Assembly: GCA_023935145.1 (NCBI GenBank)
Contig: CM043698.1
Span: 16,991,001-17,055,000, forward strand
Length of the DNA stretch: 64,000 nt
DNA from: Bretschneidera sinensis
Lineage: Eukaryota > Streptophyta > Magnoliopsida > Brassicales > Akaniaceae
Direction: 5' to 3'
The position numbers and the translations under genes are program-made. The notes under the pieces were generated by a model. The model saw only the letters and a list, made by a program, of their open reading frames with translations, did no database searches and had not been told where the DNA came from. Positions 23,401 through 35,580 of the stretch are shown here, one piece after another (the stretch's first letter is position 1; each line of letters opens with the position of its first letter).

Positions 23401-24967
23401 CCGACTTGTTGCCAAAGGATTTGCTCAAGAATATAGCAGTGACTATGAAGAGACATTTGCTCCAGTGGCGATGCCCACATCTGTCCGTACTCTCATTGCT
23501 GTTGTCGCCATTCGAAGATAGACTATATTTCAAATGGATGTCAAAAATGCATTTTTGAATGTGGATCTTCTTGAGGAAGTCTATATGCATACACCTCCTG
23601 GCTTGGATGCCCCTCGAAACAAAGTTTGTCGCCTTCGTCGTGCCCTATATGGTTTGAAACAAGCTCCACGTGCCTGGTTTTCCAAATTCAGCACTACCAT
23701 TCATCAGTTTGGGTTCACACCGAGTGCTCATGATTCGGCTCTGTTTATCCGCCATACTGCCAATGGTATTATCCTTCTTTTACTGTACGTGGATGATATG
23801 GTTATTACTGGAGATGATCTACATGGTATTTCTGAACTCAAAAATTTTCTCAGTGGCCAATTCGAGAAGAAAGATCTTGGCGTGCTCACCTATTTTCTTG
23901 GCCTCGAAGTCTCATCTAATTCTGATGGATTTTTTCTCTCTCAGGCCAAAAACGCCTCGGATTTCCTTTCCAAGGCTGGGATCACTGACTCAACCACTGC
24001 CACTACTCCTCTCGAGCCGAATGTCAAACTTACCCCACTCGATGGTTCACCTTTTCAGGATGCCACTCTATATTGTCAACTGGTTGGAAGTCTTGTATAT
24101 CTTACTGTCACTCGCCCTGACTTTGCCTATGCCGTTCATCAGGTCAGTCGGTTCTTGTCCGCTCCTCGGACCACCCATTACTTGGTTGTTCTTCGCATTC
24201 TTAGGTATGTCAATGGTACTTTATTTCATGGGCTTCATTTCTCAGCATAGTCTGCCCCCGTTTTACAAACCTATTCTAATGCTGATTGGGCCGAAGACCC
24301 TACCGACAGACGTTTAATCACTGGGTATTGTTTCTTTTTGGGCAATTCTCTCATTTCCTGGCGTAGTAAGAAACAAACTGTGGTTACTCGCTCCAGTACT
24401 GAAGCTGAATATCGTGCCATGGCTGATGCAACTCAAGAACTTCTCTGGCTTCGATGGCTACTCGCTGACATGGGTATCTCTTCTCCTACTGCCACTATCC
24501 TAAACTGTGACAACAGGAGTGCTATTTAGATCGCTCACAATGATGTCTCCCACGAGCGTACAAAACACATCGAGAATAATATCCACTTCATCCGTGATCA
24601 CATCCTCCAGAATACGGTTCGTCTACAATTCGTCAGCTCAGTCGATCAGACAGCTGACATTTTCACTAAGGCTCATGCACCTGGACGCTTTCACTCTCTG
24701 GTTTCCAAACTCAAGTTCACCTCCCACTTACCACCTTGAGTTTGAGGGGGGATGTTAATGTATTATATGGGTTTAGTCCCACATTGGTTGTTTTAGCTTT
24801 GCCTCTCCTATTGGCTTGTATAAATAGGATAGTCCCACATTGGTTGTGCATAGCTTTGCCTCTCCTATTGACTTGTATAAATAGGATAGCTCCATTTGTA
24901 AGTAAATCACACCATTCAATACAATTCTTCTCTTTGTATTGTCTCACTTCCTCTCTTAAATTCAACA
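20444..24967 (+). mobile_element. older Ty1/copia element, gag mostly deleted
   Basis: Two 215-bp LTRs (20444-20658 and 24753-24967), from TGTTAATGTATTATATG to a TTAACA or TCAACA end, differ at about ten sites. The target duplication TGTAG is perfect (20439-20443, 24968-24972). The PBS TGGTATCAGAACC begins at 20659 and a purine tract TTTGAGGGGGGA precedes the 3' LTR. Each LTR contains an internal imperfect duplication of a segment with CACATTGGTTG, CTCCTATTGG and TATAAATA. The leader is also duplicated twice: about 62 bp at 20687-20812 and about 155 bp at 20838-21140. Gag from ATG 21169 (MAESNLPH) hits TGA after eight codons and joins directly to the zinc-knuckle region. Confidence 0.95.
21253..24723 (+). 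pseudogene. copia pol with several stops and one frameshift
   Basis: The frame begins in a zinc knuckle, CKACREPGHYLADC; another, CKYCHSQGHKLLKC, precedes it. Protease (WYFDSACCNHMTSD), integrase (WHSQLGHTSSSHL, LVHSDVWGPS, FVDDYSRYTWLF, GTPQQNGRAECK) and a proline-rich linker follow to TAG at 23074. A frameshift near 23190 leads to RT: stops at 23348 (after PIGCK) and 23519 (after VVAIRR), intact YVDDMVITG near 23790, RNase H (SNADWAEDPTDRR, SSTEAEYRAM, LNCDNRSAI) with stops at 24248 and 24527, and ERTKHIE to ADIFTKAH. All five stops are TAG. Confidence 0.93.
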
Positions 24968-25688
24968 TGTAGAAAGTTTGAAAATTTTGTTTCAGCATCA
25001 TCAAGATGATTAAAGGAAGTCTTGATTTTTTGAGGTTGAAGTAATGAGTCAATATTTGCGTGTTTGGAAGAGTTGGAGCTAGTGTTAACCCTACAGCTAC
25101 CTAATGCAGTGACAATGTTATCCTCTTAGTAAATCAAGATCATTTTTGCATACAACATGTGCTTCACTAAGATCCTGTGACAAGATTTAACGTAATTATT
25201 AAAGTCTGATCATAGGCTTAATTAGTAACTTATACAATCGATGAGTATACTTGCAAGAGCCCCTTAAGTCCTCGTTTTCCCTTTGATTATTGGATTGATA
25301 ACAGACATTGCACGTCTTAGGTGGCGACGTTTTCTTGCATACAAAATCCATTAAGTTAGCATGTAGCACGCGCACAACATGCTATATATTCAACTATATA
25401 TTATCCATGTATGCACTACACATTTTGCAATATGTTAATATGTTATGATCCACAATATTTAATACATTGAATATCTGGGGATTGAAATCTATCTTATGCC
25501 CCTTCCACTAGTATTGTAATTTGTAACAACTTCTCCTTTAGGTGGAATTTAATTAGGAAAGTAACTCAAAACAAACATAAGCAGTTGATTCAGTATTCAA
25601 TTAGGATTAGGAAACTAAACCACATAAAGTTTATATAGGGCCTAACTCACAACAAACAAAATGAATTAACCAAACCCTTCTGCCTCCC
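24968..25688. other. intergenic DNA, nothing recognised
   Basis: No supported gene between the copia element and the frame at 25689. Confidence 0.5.
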
Positions 25689-26298
25689 ATGGCTCCCAAA
25701 TTCTCTCTTTGCGCTCTCCTCTTTCTTCTTCTATCTCTTGAAACCCCCCTTCCCACATTCCAGACTTCAAAATTAATGAAGTCACGTATAGTAAAAGCTA
25801 TATGGGATTCAGGTTTCAAGATCATGTTAATGATTCCTAAGCACAATTTGCACAGTAAAATCCCATGTAGCAATATGATCTTAAAGAGAAGAATTTTTTC
25901 CATATTTCTTTCACAAGATGAAGCTGTTCGCTGGAAGACTGCAACACGGAAGCTAAAAGCAGGATCTCTTCCAAAGGAATCTGTTTTAGCCTTGCTAGCG
26001 CGTGATAACCTTAACAACATCCGGAAGATTTGTGTTGCCTCTATGTCATCCGCTACATTATGTTTATGATGAAACACTGAATAATCTTCTTTTTGATATA
26101 CCAGTGAATAGTAGTAGCGCTTATGACATTCATGAAGTAAGGATCACATATTCGGTTATCTCCAAGGATGGGCATATAGTTGTTCGTGGGGCATTCAAGG
26201 ATTTCGACCATTTAGGCAAAATGATGCTTTCTCAATATATTAACCAATCTACTTTTGTAGTTAGTTCGTTGTTTTTTGTTCAATCCTATTGTTATTAA
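25689..26298 (+). pseudogene. unrecognised gene-like fragment with signal-peptide-like start
   Basis: A 126-codon frame (25689-26069) starts MAPKFSLCALLFLLLSL, a convincing secretion signal, followed by a basic region without motifs I recognise. An overlapping second frame (to 26298) ends with YDIHEVRITYSVISKDGHI and VVRGAFKDFDHLGK. The final 200 bp are related to 35345-35580, where the protein reading is different and broken. That suggests a real former coding exon plus 3' flank, since repeated TTATTAAGTAAAC follows in both. The function is unknown. The first frame may be chance apart from the signal-like start. Confidence 0.4.
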
Positions 26299-27777
26299 GT
26301 AAACCGTGGTTTAGTTTTTTTTATCTTTAATTTGATTTGTGAAACTAATATTGCAATGCACGGTTCAAATTATAATTATTATAATAAATAGGATAAAATG
26401 ATATTATTTTAATAAAAAATAATAATAATAGTAATAATAAGAATTATAATTATAATAAAGAAAATGATGAAATTTTAAGGTTTGAGAAAAATATGGGGAT
26501 TGCAGAGAATAATTGGCATTTTGATTTATTATCGTATTTTAATATTCTCAATTAGCCAATTTCATGAATCAAACATAAGATTAAAATAGACACATGGTAT
26601 CAATTTAATCTTTATAATCTTATCTCACTATAATCTCAATCTTATTCCAATAATATGAATTAACATTTAGGTCAGAATTGTTAAAAAGTTTCTCAATCAG
26701 CATTGCTTCTTCTCTCACAAAATAATAAATAAATAAATAAAAATAAGAAAAAGCAATAATTGCTTCTTATTATAGTGTAAGATGATGGTACCATTGAAAA
26801 TTCACATGGAATTCAAAAACAACCCTTTGTAAAATAGAGAATGATAATGCAGGATAAAATGTCCCAGAGTGAAACATCTATTGTGAAAGTTATAGATGCT
26901 TAGGTTTTAGATTCACACTTCTGGGTTTCTTATTATATCCATCATTGTTTAATGGTGATATTCTTAGATGGCGTGGTCACGTGGATTATAAATTCATCGT
27001 AAACAATTATTATTAGAGTTTTCGGATAGATGACATGGTAATAGCGTCACTATCTAATAAGTTTTCTAAATATACAACACCAGTACATATTTTGCTGTCC
27101 AAGTTATCAATTGCTATTTTGAAAAAAAGGATATTCCTTTATGCATAGTTAATTCTTCTCTTATATCTATCGTGTGATGGTGGTATTTATATTCATCATA
27201 TTTTATATTAAGAAATTTTAGTGTTTCGCCCATTAAAAATTGTTGGATATGGATGTCGAAAAGTTGACTAATTGAGAAACAAGTATTTTCGACATGTAGT
27301 CATTGATTTGCAACCCGCGATACCTGCATCCGACCCAGACCCAGACCCAGACCCAGACCCAGACCCAGTCCAGCCATTAGCCACCTCTATGTCCAGCATG
27401 AACATTGGAAATGATCATCAATATCCATTGAGAATAAAAAATTAAACCTGTTGAAAGGGATTTTTTTTATTATAAAACGTTATATTTTGCTTTTTTCCGC
27501 CTGCTAAATACTAGTTCGCAATTAAAAAAAATTCCTACACTTTTTCTTTTTCCTTTTCAAATCATCAACCTGACATGATGAGGCATACCAATGTATTCCC
27601 AATGTCATGCGGTGGTTGTTTCTTTGGCCCACATTGTCTATTGGTGGGTTGATTTATTTCTTGATGATAGCTTACGAAGGTAAAACTATAAATTTTTCTT
27701 TTACAAGTTTTTCTTTTATAGGAGACATGATACAGGTCTCTAACAAAAATTTCTTTGAAATAAAGACTAACATACCT
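26299..27777. other. AT-rich intergenic DNA with a hexamer repeat
   Basis: No gene recognised. A pure hexamer run AGACCC (about six copies) lies at 27331-27370. Around 26395-26465 the sequence is rich in ATA/TAA simple repeats. Confidence 0.6.
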
Positions 27778-28000
27778 TTTAATCAACCAAACTTTTCCTT
27801 GAAATAAAACTAACACAAAATACATCAGCAAAAGTTAATAAAAGAAAAGTGCACATTATCAAGAAAAAAATCTCAATCCTTAACACTCCTCCTTGAGATA
27901 TTTGCATGAGACTCAAGCATTGCTTCAAAGAATTCAATCTTTGCTTTAGGAATAGCTTTCGTAAAAATATCTGCAAGTTGCTCCACAGATATTCAGTAAA
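27778..28000 (-). mobile_element. copia 3' end: RNase H tail and start of the 3' LTR
   Basis: The minus strand reads VEQLADIFTKAIPKAKIEF followed by FEAMLESHANISRRS, the C-terminus of a copia polyprotein. A purine-rich CTCAAGGAGGAG then precedes an LTR beginning TGTTAAGGATTGAG at 27885 and continuing left. The LTR part matches 8955-9066. The rest of the element was not found. Confidence 0.7.
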
Positions 28001-29251
28001 CTAAACATATTAATGGAGTGAAACATCACATCCCATGATGCTCTGGATTTCATGGGGTGAAGATAGATAACGGAAAGTGTCTTTTGATTTCAACTTTATT
28101 GAAATCCCGTCGAAATTTCTTCTCCGCCAGTTTTGGTGTTAGTGCGAGAGAAGAGGACAAGTGTCATGCTTGGATTAGACAAAAGTTAACCATAATGGTT
28201 AACTAAAACAGATCTCTTCTTTCTGGCCATATCGTTGATGTGGCAGATTTTGAGTGACAGAGTGCGAAAATGACGTGTCGCACCTGAATTGTCCAAAAAT
28301 TTCTCCTGATGTGTCCCTTTTTCTTATTTTGTTCTGAATGCATCTCTCAGTGGAATTATGACTTGGGTTAGTTCATAGATGAGATCTTGCATGTACTTCT
28401 GGTGTAATGCTTAGGAATGGTCAAGTGGTTCTTTCCCATCATGGAGCATTAAATGGTAGAGTAATTTCATATTAGAGTAATGGGTTTTGTTAAAATAAGA
28501 AATGAGTGCATACATACCAAGAAACAGTATTGTTAACTTGACATGGTGTTAATCACATTGAAGTTACGTGTAGTTGAGTGTTCCAAATACTATTTAGTGA
28601 ACTTTTCAAGGAGAAGCATTGTTCATCCAAATGAATAAGTAGGCATTAACATTTTTATAATAGTGCCATTATATTGTGATTAATTAAATTATCTATACCA
28701 GCAGCAAAGTTTGGGTTTATCATTAGTTTGAATTATATTTAGTTTTTTTTTTAAATGGCTAAGTGAAAAAAGGTTTTAAAAAAATTATGCAGGAACTTAT
28801 TATTTTTTTTGCCGAGTACTTAATTTTTGGCATGCGTTGTTGATTATACAAGAAGAGAAAAACTAGAGCTTCATTTTAAAAAAATAATAAAATAAAAAGC
28901 TTCGTGAAGAAAATTTCACTTGTGTGAAATCTTCCCTCACTTCGTGTTCGGGCAACCTTATATCCTTTTAAACTAAACATATTGTGCATTAGTCCACAGA
29001 ATACATGTTTGAAGAAATAAATTATGCATAAGAGTGTAAATGGCATGACACTCCTACATTTCTCTATTAACTAATCCCAAAGAGTGTAAGTGGCATGACC
29101 TACACTTCTCCATTAACTAATTCCAAAGAATGTAAATGGCGTGATATGGTATCTATGTGATGACTCTTTCAATGATTCCATATTTGAGGAAGCTCCTCTA
29201 CAAGGAAATTAGATGAAGCAAAGCCAGGAAAGATACTCATTTTTTATTATC
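28001..29251. other. intergenic DNA upstream of the second protease copy
   Basis: No gene recognised. At 29033-29145 a short unit (GAGTGTAAATGGCATGAC and variants, followed by CATTAACTAAT-type text) occurs three times with about 47-bp spacing. A related GAGTGCAAATGGCAT occurs near 12908, upstream of the first protease copy. Confidence 0.55.
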
Positions 29252-30159
29252 ATGGCAAATTCAATATTTTTACCCGTTTTCTTGATTGTTTCACAACCCA
29301 AACGTTTAGCCACAAAACTCATTCATTGTGACAACATATTCACTCCTTATAACAACTTGAATAACTCAATTGAAGGCAACTTCGAATGTGCTATGGAAAA
29401 CTGTACTGCATGCTTTGCCTACTTACAAGCAAGCATTCAAAGAGGTTTCGATGTCAATTTTTAAAGAACTGCCGTTACACCAACGTTGTTTGTTAATTTC
29501 TCCGTTGGTAATCCACCAATTCCACAACTCACAGCTATTGGCACTGGTAGAAGCATCCTCACATGGGTTCAATATGTCCCTTGTGTAAGATGCTCTCGAC
29601 AAATAAGTCCAATGTTCAATCCTTCCAAGTCTTCTACATTTGTTAACGTGTTTTGTGATGAACCTATTTGTTACCATGCTGACAGTGCAACAATATAAAA
29701 GGATGTAGGTATGAGCAAATGTACGTTAAGGCACTGGATCGAGATTATAAATACCACCAGCTAACTTTTGGTGTTGAAGCAGATTTAGAAGGCGATCCAA
29801 CACCTCTAGAAATAGTTGGTAGTTCTTATCACGGTACTCTGGAAGGGATTAGTATAGGAGAGAAAAAGCTTGACATTGATCCATTTACCTTCAAAAGAAG
29901 ATATTCTGATTCTTACACAGGTGTTATAATTGATACTAGAGCACAACTCAATCATGTAACAATTTATCTCGGGTTGACCACCTTCGAGACGGTGTTATTA
30001 TATTTTGAAAATTTCAGCACGACACATATATGCAATAATAAAAATAATACTAACAGAAATTTTTACTTCAATCCTCAACCCTTAACATGGGAGATACAAC
30101 ATTCTGATATTGAATTAAACATTATATACAACGTAAAATGCATGAATATTTACAAATAA
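29252..30159 (+). pseudogene. second aspartic-protease copy, catalytically dead
   Basis: This is a paralogue of 13463-20171: same start (MANSIF), prosegment (KRLATKLIHCDNIFTPYNN) and C-terminal region (GDPTPLEIVGSSYHGTLEGI). A TAA at 29462 ends the prosegment and the frame shifts into the catalytic region. The first active site reads AIGTGRS instead of DTGSS and the second IIDTRAQ instead of DSGTT, so both catalytic environments are lost. The middle of the protein (between about 29697 and 29740) is deleted compared with the first copy. The 3' end after 29990 is unrelated or very diverged. It is an old tandem or dispersed duplicate. Confidence 0.85.
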
Positions 30160-30616
30160 ATTTTTATTTTATTTTCTCATTAGTCTGAAGATATGGACAC
30201 GTACGTGGCTAACAGATAATGATTTCATCTGAATCTTAACTCACCAAACTATCTGTCTTGCCTGTTATCTGAAATAATTGTATAATAAGGGATGAACTTC
30301 ACAAGCACAGTGAATTTAATTTACTAGAAGTATTCAATTTGTATAAATAATCCTTTAATATTTAATCATTTATATCTCATATAACTTGATAATAACATAT
30401 AGTCTAACATTTAGATAGTTCTTATCATATCATACTTTTATGTTTCTTTCTCATCATAACTGTCACTCATTCATATATAAATAAATTTATAATAACAACA
30501 ATGCTTCAGTAATACAATCAATATTTAAAACAGATGCAATGCATGAATTATTATTAGGGAACGTCTTCCCACATGTCGACATATTTTTATCTTAGATCGG
30601 CTCCTTCCCGGTTTCT

Positions 30617-30730
30617 TTTATTTTTAGCATATATCGGCTGTCACGATTTTCACTTATTTCCAGCATATATCGGCTGTCACGGTTTTCATTTATTTCCAAC
30701 ATATACTGACTGTCACGGTTTTTCGTTTGG
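30617..30730. repeat. short tandem repeat, three units of about 36-38 bp
   Basis: Three units containing CATATATCGGCTGTCACG or a variant, followed by TTTTCA. The third unit is the most diverged. Flanking text (TCGGCTCCTTCCCGGTT and TCGGTCCCTTCCCAGTT) also repeats on both sides. Confidence 0.7.
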
Positions 30731-31949
30731 ATCGGTCCCTTCCCAGTTCTTTTATTTCATGCATAGGCATATGAACAATGATATAAAATATGCATATGAA
30801 TAATAATATAAAAACAAGCATGTATTCAGATATTTAATTTAGTTATCCTGTTTTTTCTCAAACTATTATTTGATCAATTTCACTAATTTCTTCTCCTCAT
30901 ATATCACATCAATTTATCAACTATAATTCATCAGAGATTTCATTTATCACCTTTATTATTAAATCGATTTATTATTTTAATAATATTACTTCTCATATAA
31001 TAATTCTCTACACATCAATTATTCCTATCATACTTATAAACCAATTTATATCTACCACCAAATCATAAGTTAATAATTTATTAAAAAATTATCATTATAT
31101 ATTTCATATTTATCTAGATTACTTAAAGTAAATCTAACTCACCACGTAGCACTTAGAGCTATCCGTGGATTACCTCTTTACCTTTCCTGCTCCTTTCGGC
31201 AATTTCTCCTGATTGTTGATCGTCAACACCTGACATAATAATTATATTAAATTTCCAATTTATTCTTCAATTCTTCATAATTCACACCCTCTGAAAAATT
31301 CTCACTTTGAATTCCGGGAAATTTCATGTATGCTAAATTTCAAAAATAAACTTCACATTATTACTTTCTGTTTTTCTTAGAGCTTCTCGTGACTCTCTAT
31401 AATTTTTTCCTATAAACCCTTTCAAAATTTTGATTTTTCAACATTTCTTTCGGTCTCCAAGTGTTTAAAGAAATAAAGTAATTTAAATCATAGTTGAAGG
31501 AAAACCAAATAGGATTTAATAAGTAATAAAATAAATTACGTTATATATATATATATATATAAAACCAAAAAATTTCGAACACTCAGCATCCCCTCTCCAA
31601 TTTTGCTCTACGCAGAGGCATTTCTTCCTTACATGCAGCTTGGCCTCATTCTCTTGGCAACAGGTGTTGCCACAAATTATTATTTTTTTTCTTTCTTCTT
31701 CTAGACGACGTCATTTTTTTTTTTGAATTATTTTATAAAAATTAGACCTTTCGCATTTAAATATATATTATTTTAACTTTGTGTCATATTTATTAAAGTA
31801 CTTCTTTACCCTTACTTTACAAATACAGATATTACAAATCAATACACATTTTACCTGAATGAAGCAATTTATTACATATCGTTAATTGGTTACCATGCTT
31901 TTCTTGTTGAGAGGAGGTCTTAAATTCAAATGTTTTACCTTTAGTTATA
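30731..31949. other. AT-rich DNA, possible old transposon sequence
   Basis: No coding region. A less AT-rich patch near 31140-31240 looks conserved by composition but I could not assign it. An (AT)n run lies at about 31539-31560. Confidence 0.4.
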
Positions 31950-32455
31950 CTAGCATCTCGATACACACTGCGCGTGTGTTGATCTGCTATTTTATATGAT
32001 AAAATAAAATATTAATAATTATTTTTTACTTATAAGCATGCCAAGCATAATATTCTCCATTAGAAAACTGAACCTGGAAAGAAACTACAATAGAAGGACA
32101 ATCCGGCTAAAATCACAAAAAAAAAATAAGAACAATTGAAAATGTGAAAAAGATAAAGAGGAACAGAGAAAATCAACTTGGGTTGAAGATAAGAGAGATA
32201 AAGATGGTGGAGAATTTAAGTCTGAGTGAGATAGTTAGAGAGAAAAATATGAGTCGAAGATAATTGAGAAATTAAGTCTGAAAGGGATAGTGGGACAAAA
32301 AAAATCAGAAAAAGATGTGAAGAGTTAGAGTCAACTGAGTTACATATATAATTTTATTTAAATATTTGATTTATATGTTTAAATATTGGTTTATGAGATA
32401 TTTGAAAAGATAAAGACCAAATAAATGTTTTTGTTTTATTAAAATATAGACAGAT
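31950..32455 (-). mobile_element. non-autonomous Helitron-like element
   Basis: On the minus strand the element ends with a hairpin (ACACAC, short loop, GTGTGT), about nine further bases, then CTAG followed by host T, the diagnostic Helitron 3' terminus (CTAG at 31953-31950). The 5' end is less certain: TCTATATTTTAATAAAA or a TC a few bases before it, near 32455. No Rep/helicase coding is present. The interior matches 4520-4794 in opposite orientation. Confidence 0.6.
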
Positions 32456-33680
32456 ATAAAAAAAACCAAGCGATCATTAATCGAGTGCCCTTTCATTCTG
32501 TTCACTAATTTTACTTATCTCTTTGTTAATTTTGATAGTTTTAATCGTATGTTTACATTAAAACTTCATATGATTTTCAGTGGCAAGGATTAGAGGTTAC
32601 AAGAAAACTAAAAATCCTATCAGGAAAAAAAAAGAAAAATAATCAAAATTTCACGATCTGGGTTTTGCATGACAGAATATGATAAAAAATTCTACTACAT
32701 TTTCTTTTAAAAAAAGATTACTCACAGACAGGGCACCAAAAAAGCTGAGGAAGAGGTAAGGTACGGGGGTCACCTTTGCTTTTTCCCATTCTAAGGACCC
32801 TTTAAAGGCTTTTTTATCGTGTTACTTTTCTCTTATTTTTTTAGCACAATACTTTTTATTTTTTATTTTATAAAAAAATTATTTAAGTAATGAAAGAGCA
32901 AAAACAGGAAGGAACGTGGAAGAATCAATTACCCACACCGCATGGAAGAATAAACGCAGTCCAACGAAGATTTGGTGAGTGTTTTGAGAAATTCAATGCT
33001 TTAAACCATTTGCATTTACAAAGTGGTTGTTTTGTTCTTAAAATATGGTGGATGTCCTAAAATACTGTTTTGAGAAAATTATACTTGCATCCTTCAAGTT
33101 TGTCTGTAATTATTATTTTATCTCACTTTTTAAAAAATGATAATAATCAGATCCTATCATTTAGAGTAATCAACAAAAAAAACCTTAAAAGATAAAAACA
33201 CTCAATAGTTTACGAAAATAAAAAATCGGAATCATTTATTGGGTGATGTTTTCTTTTATATTATTTTCATCTTGATCTCAATTCTACCTTAAGCCTAGTT
33301 TTTATTTTATTTTATTTATAATTTAAATAGAAAAATAATGAATGGTATAATTGAAACGACTAATGCTCTAATTTTTTAACCCATTTTTATTATCACGTAT
33401 TTATCACATTATGTCACATAGGCAAAATTTGCAAATATGTTAACATCTAACATTTTCGTATACCACTTAAAATGTGTATATTTTAATGTTCAACTGAAAT
33501 TTTGGAGAAAATAATATATATTTTAAAATTTTGAGATGAAAATCTAATTATGGCATAACTTGAGGGATGTTTCTATAACTACTCACTGAAAGCCTCACTC
33601 TTGTGCATACCGTTGCTTTTCTTTGCTTCTTTTTGGGGATGGGTCTGCTTCCACATTGGACACATGACAAAGTATTTGGT
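32456..33680. other. intergenic DNA, nothing recognised
   Basis: AT-rich, with only short chance frames. Confidence 0.5.
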
Positions 33681-33687
33681 TTAATTA

Positions 33688-33689
<2 letters not shown>

Positions 33690-33721
<32 letters not shown>
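33690..33721. repeat. (AT)n microsatellite
   Basis: An uninterrupted TA dinucleotide run of about 32 bp. Confidence 0.9.
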
Positions 33722-33725
<4 letters not shown>

Positions 33726-34090
33726 GTCAAATTCGAAACAATTAATGTTTGGAAAACACCTGGAAAAGTAAAACTCAGTTTTTGACATAAATTCAGTTTT
33801 TAAAAAGTTTTTTTTGTAAATTTTAAATTTTTTTATTGTTATTTAACAAATTTTCTACTTTTTTAGAAAACAAAAACATTTTATAATCTGCATCATCATA
33901 TAATATGATGCAAGGAGCTTTATAACATGAATTCATTTTTAAAAAAGAAAATTATAGTAGGAATTTGGAAAGAAGGGATTCCTTATTCTAAAGGGTTGAA
34001 CTCAAACTCAAAGAACAAGATCAATTTGCCAACTAATTTAGAAGAGAATAAACCCCCAAAAAATAAAGAGCAATATCCACTCTCTTATTT

Positions 34091-34661
34091 TACACCAGTT
34101 ATGAATGAACATGGATCGGTTTGAATCGGATTAATCTAAAAATTTAACTCAACCTAATCATATCGGATTTAAAAAATCTAAACCTAATCCAACCCATGAA
34201 CCAATCTATTCTCAACTCCACTAAACTTGTTCAAATCGGTTTGGATCAGTTTGGGTCGGTTTTGACCCATTGAGAGCTATATTTTTTATTAAAAAATTAA
34301 ATCATACATATAATATAAAAAAAAAACATTCTACTAAATTCAAAACCAAATCCATATAATAATTCATTAAATCTTACAAATTTTTCTCTTACAAAGTACC
34401 TTAAATTACTTAACATAAAGTTAAAAGAATTTTAATTTAATACAAACCAAACAAAAGTAAATAAAACTAGATGTTCGTAGTGCTTTATCATTCAAAACTT
34501 CAACACCATAATAAACTTAACCTTAAAATCTTCATGATTTGATTTCTACATAATATCAAATTTATACATCAGATAAAAACCATAAAGTAAATGAAAATAG
34601 AGAAAACTAAAATTGTTTCTTTTTTGTTTGAGGATTCTTAGGAAAAAGAAAGAAAAAAATG

Positions 34662-34731
<70 letters not shown>

Positions 34732-35030
34732 CTAAGCTAACTTATTAAAATGAGACATAATTTTACACACTAGTAACTAGAATAAGTATTTTATAATTAT
34801 TTTATATATAATAAATATAAAATATATATAAAAAATATAATTATATATTTAAATAGATTACTGGTTTGAATCGGTTTAAAAATTTTGAACCCATAATTCA
34901 ACGTAACCAACCGAGTTTAAATTTTTTTCAATCTGACTCAATCCAATTTCTTAAAAAAAAAATTCAATTCAACTTAATATATCGATTTGAATCGATTTCA
35001 TAGATCTATTGAGTTCCATATTCACCACTA
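34091..35030. repeat. MITE-like repeat block with GGTTTGAATCGG motifs and a (CA)n(TA)n core
   Basis: Both ends carry recurring text of the type GGTTTGAATCGG/ATTTGAATCGAT and imperfect inverted ends (GAATGAACATGGATC at the left, and GTGAATATGGAAC on the opposite strand at the right). A compound (CA)n(TA)n microsatellite lies inside at 34660-34728. A (CACTAA)n-like run of about four copies follows at 35022-35052. I infer an old non-autonomous DNA transposon; the exact ends are uncertain. Confidence 0.4.
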
Positions 35031-35344
35031 ACACTAACACTAACACTAACACCAGTAATAACGTTGGTCCAAGGGAAAAGAATACCCCCCAAAATTAGCT
35101 AAGCCAATGAGCATTGGAAAATGAATATTCGCTCACAAACTTTATAGGCATGTAGCTAGTTTTGATCCAATGAGGATATAATGGATGATATATGTCTCTC
35201 TACTTATCCACTTGCAAATTGCAATGCAGTTTGTGACATTAATTATTAAATAAAGTACTGAAACTTCCAAAAAAAAATCATCACCATGCATGTCAAAAAA
35301 TCCATTATGAGGTACTTTGATTGTAACCATTGAATATTCTTTTT

Positions 35345-35580
35345 TATAAACCGCTTAATAGCACTGGTGCTTATGACATTCACGAAGCAGGGATCATCCA
35401 TAAACTTATCTCTAAGGATGGTACAGTTGCTTGTGGGGTATTCAAGGATTCCGATGATTCAGGCGAAGAATGCTCTCTCAATGTATTAAGCAATTTACTT
35501 TCGTAGTTAGTTCTCAGGATTTGTTGTTTTTCGTTCAAATGTTCTGTTATTAAGTAAACTTTTGTTTAGGTTTTTTTTAT
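35345..35580 (+). pseudogene. second copy of the unknown fragment at 26090-26310
   Basis: Text such as GCTTATGACATTCA, TCTCTAAGGATGG and GTATTCAAGGATT, and the tail TTCTGTTATTAAGTAAAC, closely follow the order in 26110-26310. The reading frame is broken. It shows the fragment has at least two copies here; the parent gene is not recognised. Confidence 0.5.

Noticed and set aside
27331..27370. AGACCC repeats as a CRISPR-like or coding repeat
   Set aside because: A simple hexamer microsatellite with no spacers and no open gene around it.
35022..35052. CACTAA repeats as an interstitial telomere
   Set aside because: The unit is not the plant telomere heptamer TTTAGGG or its complement.
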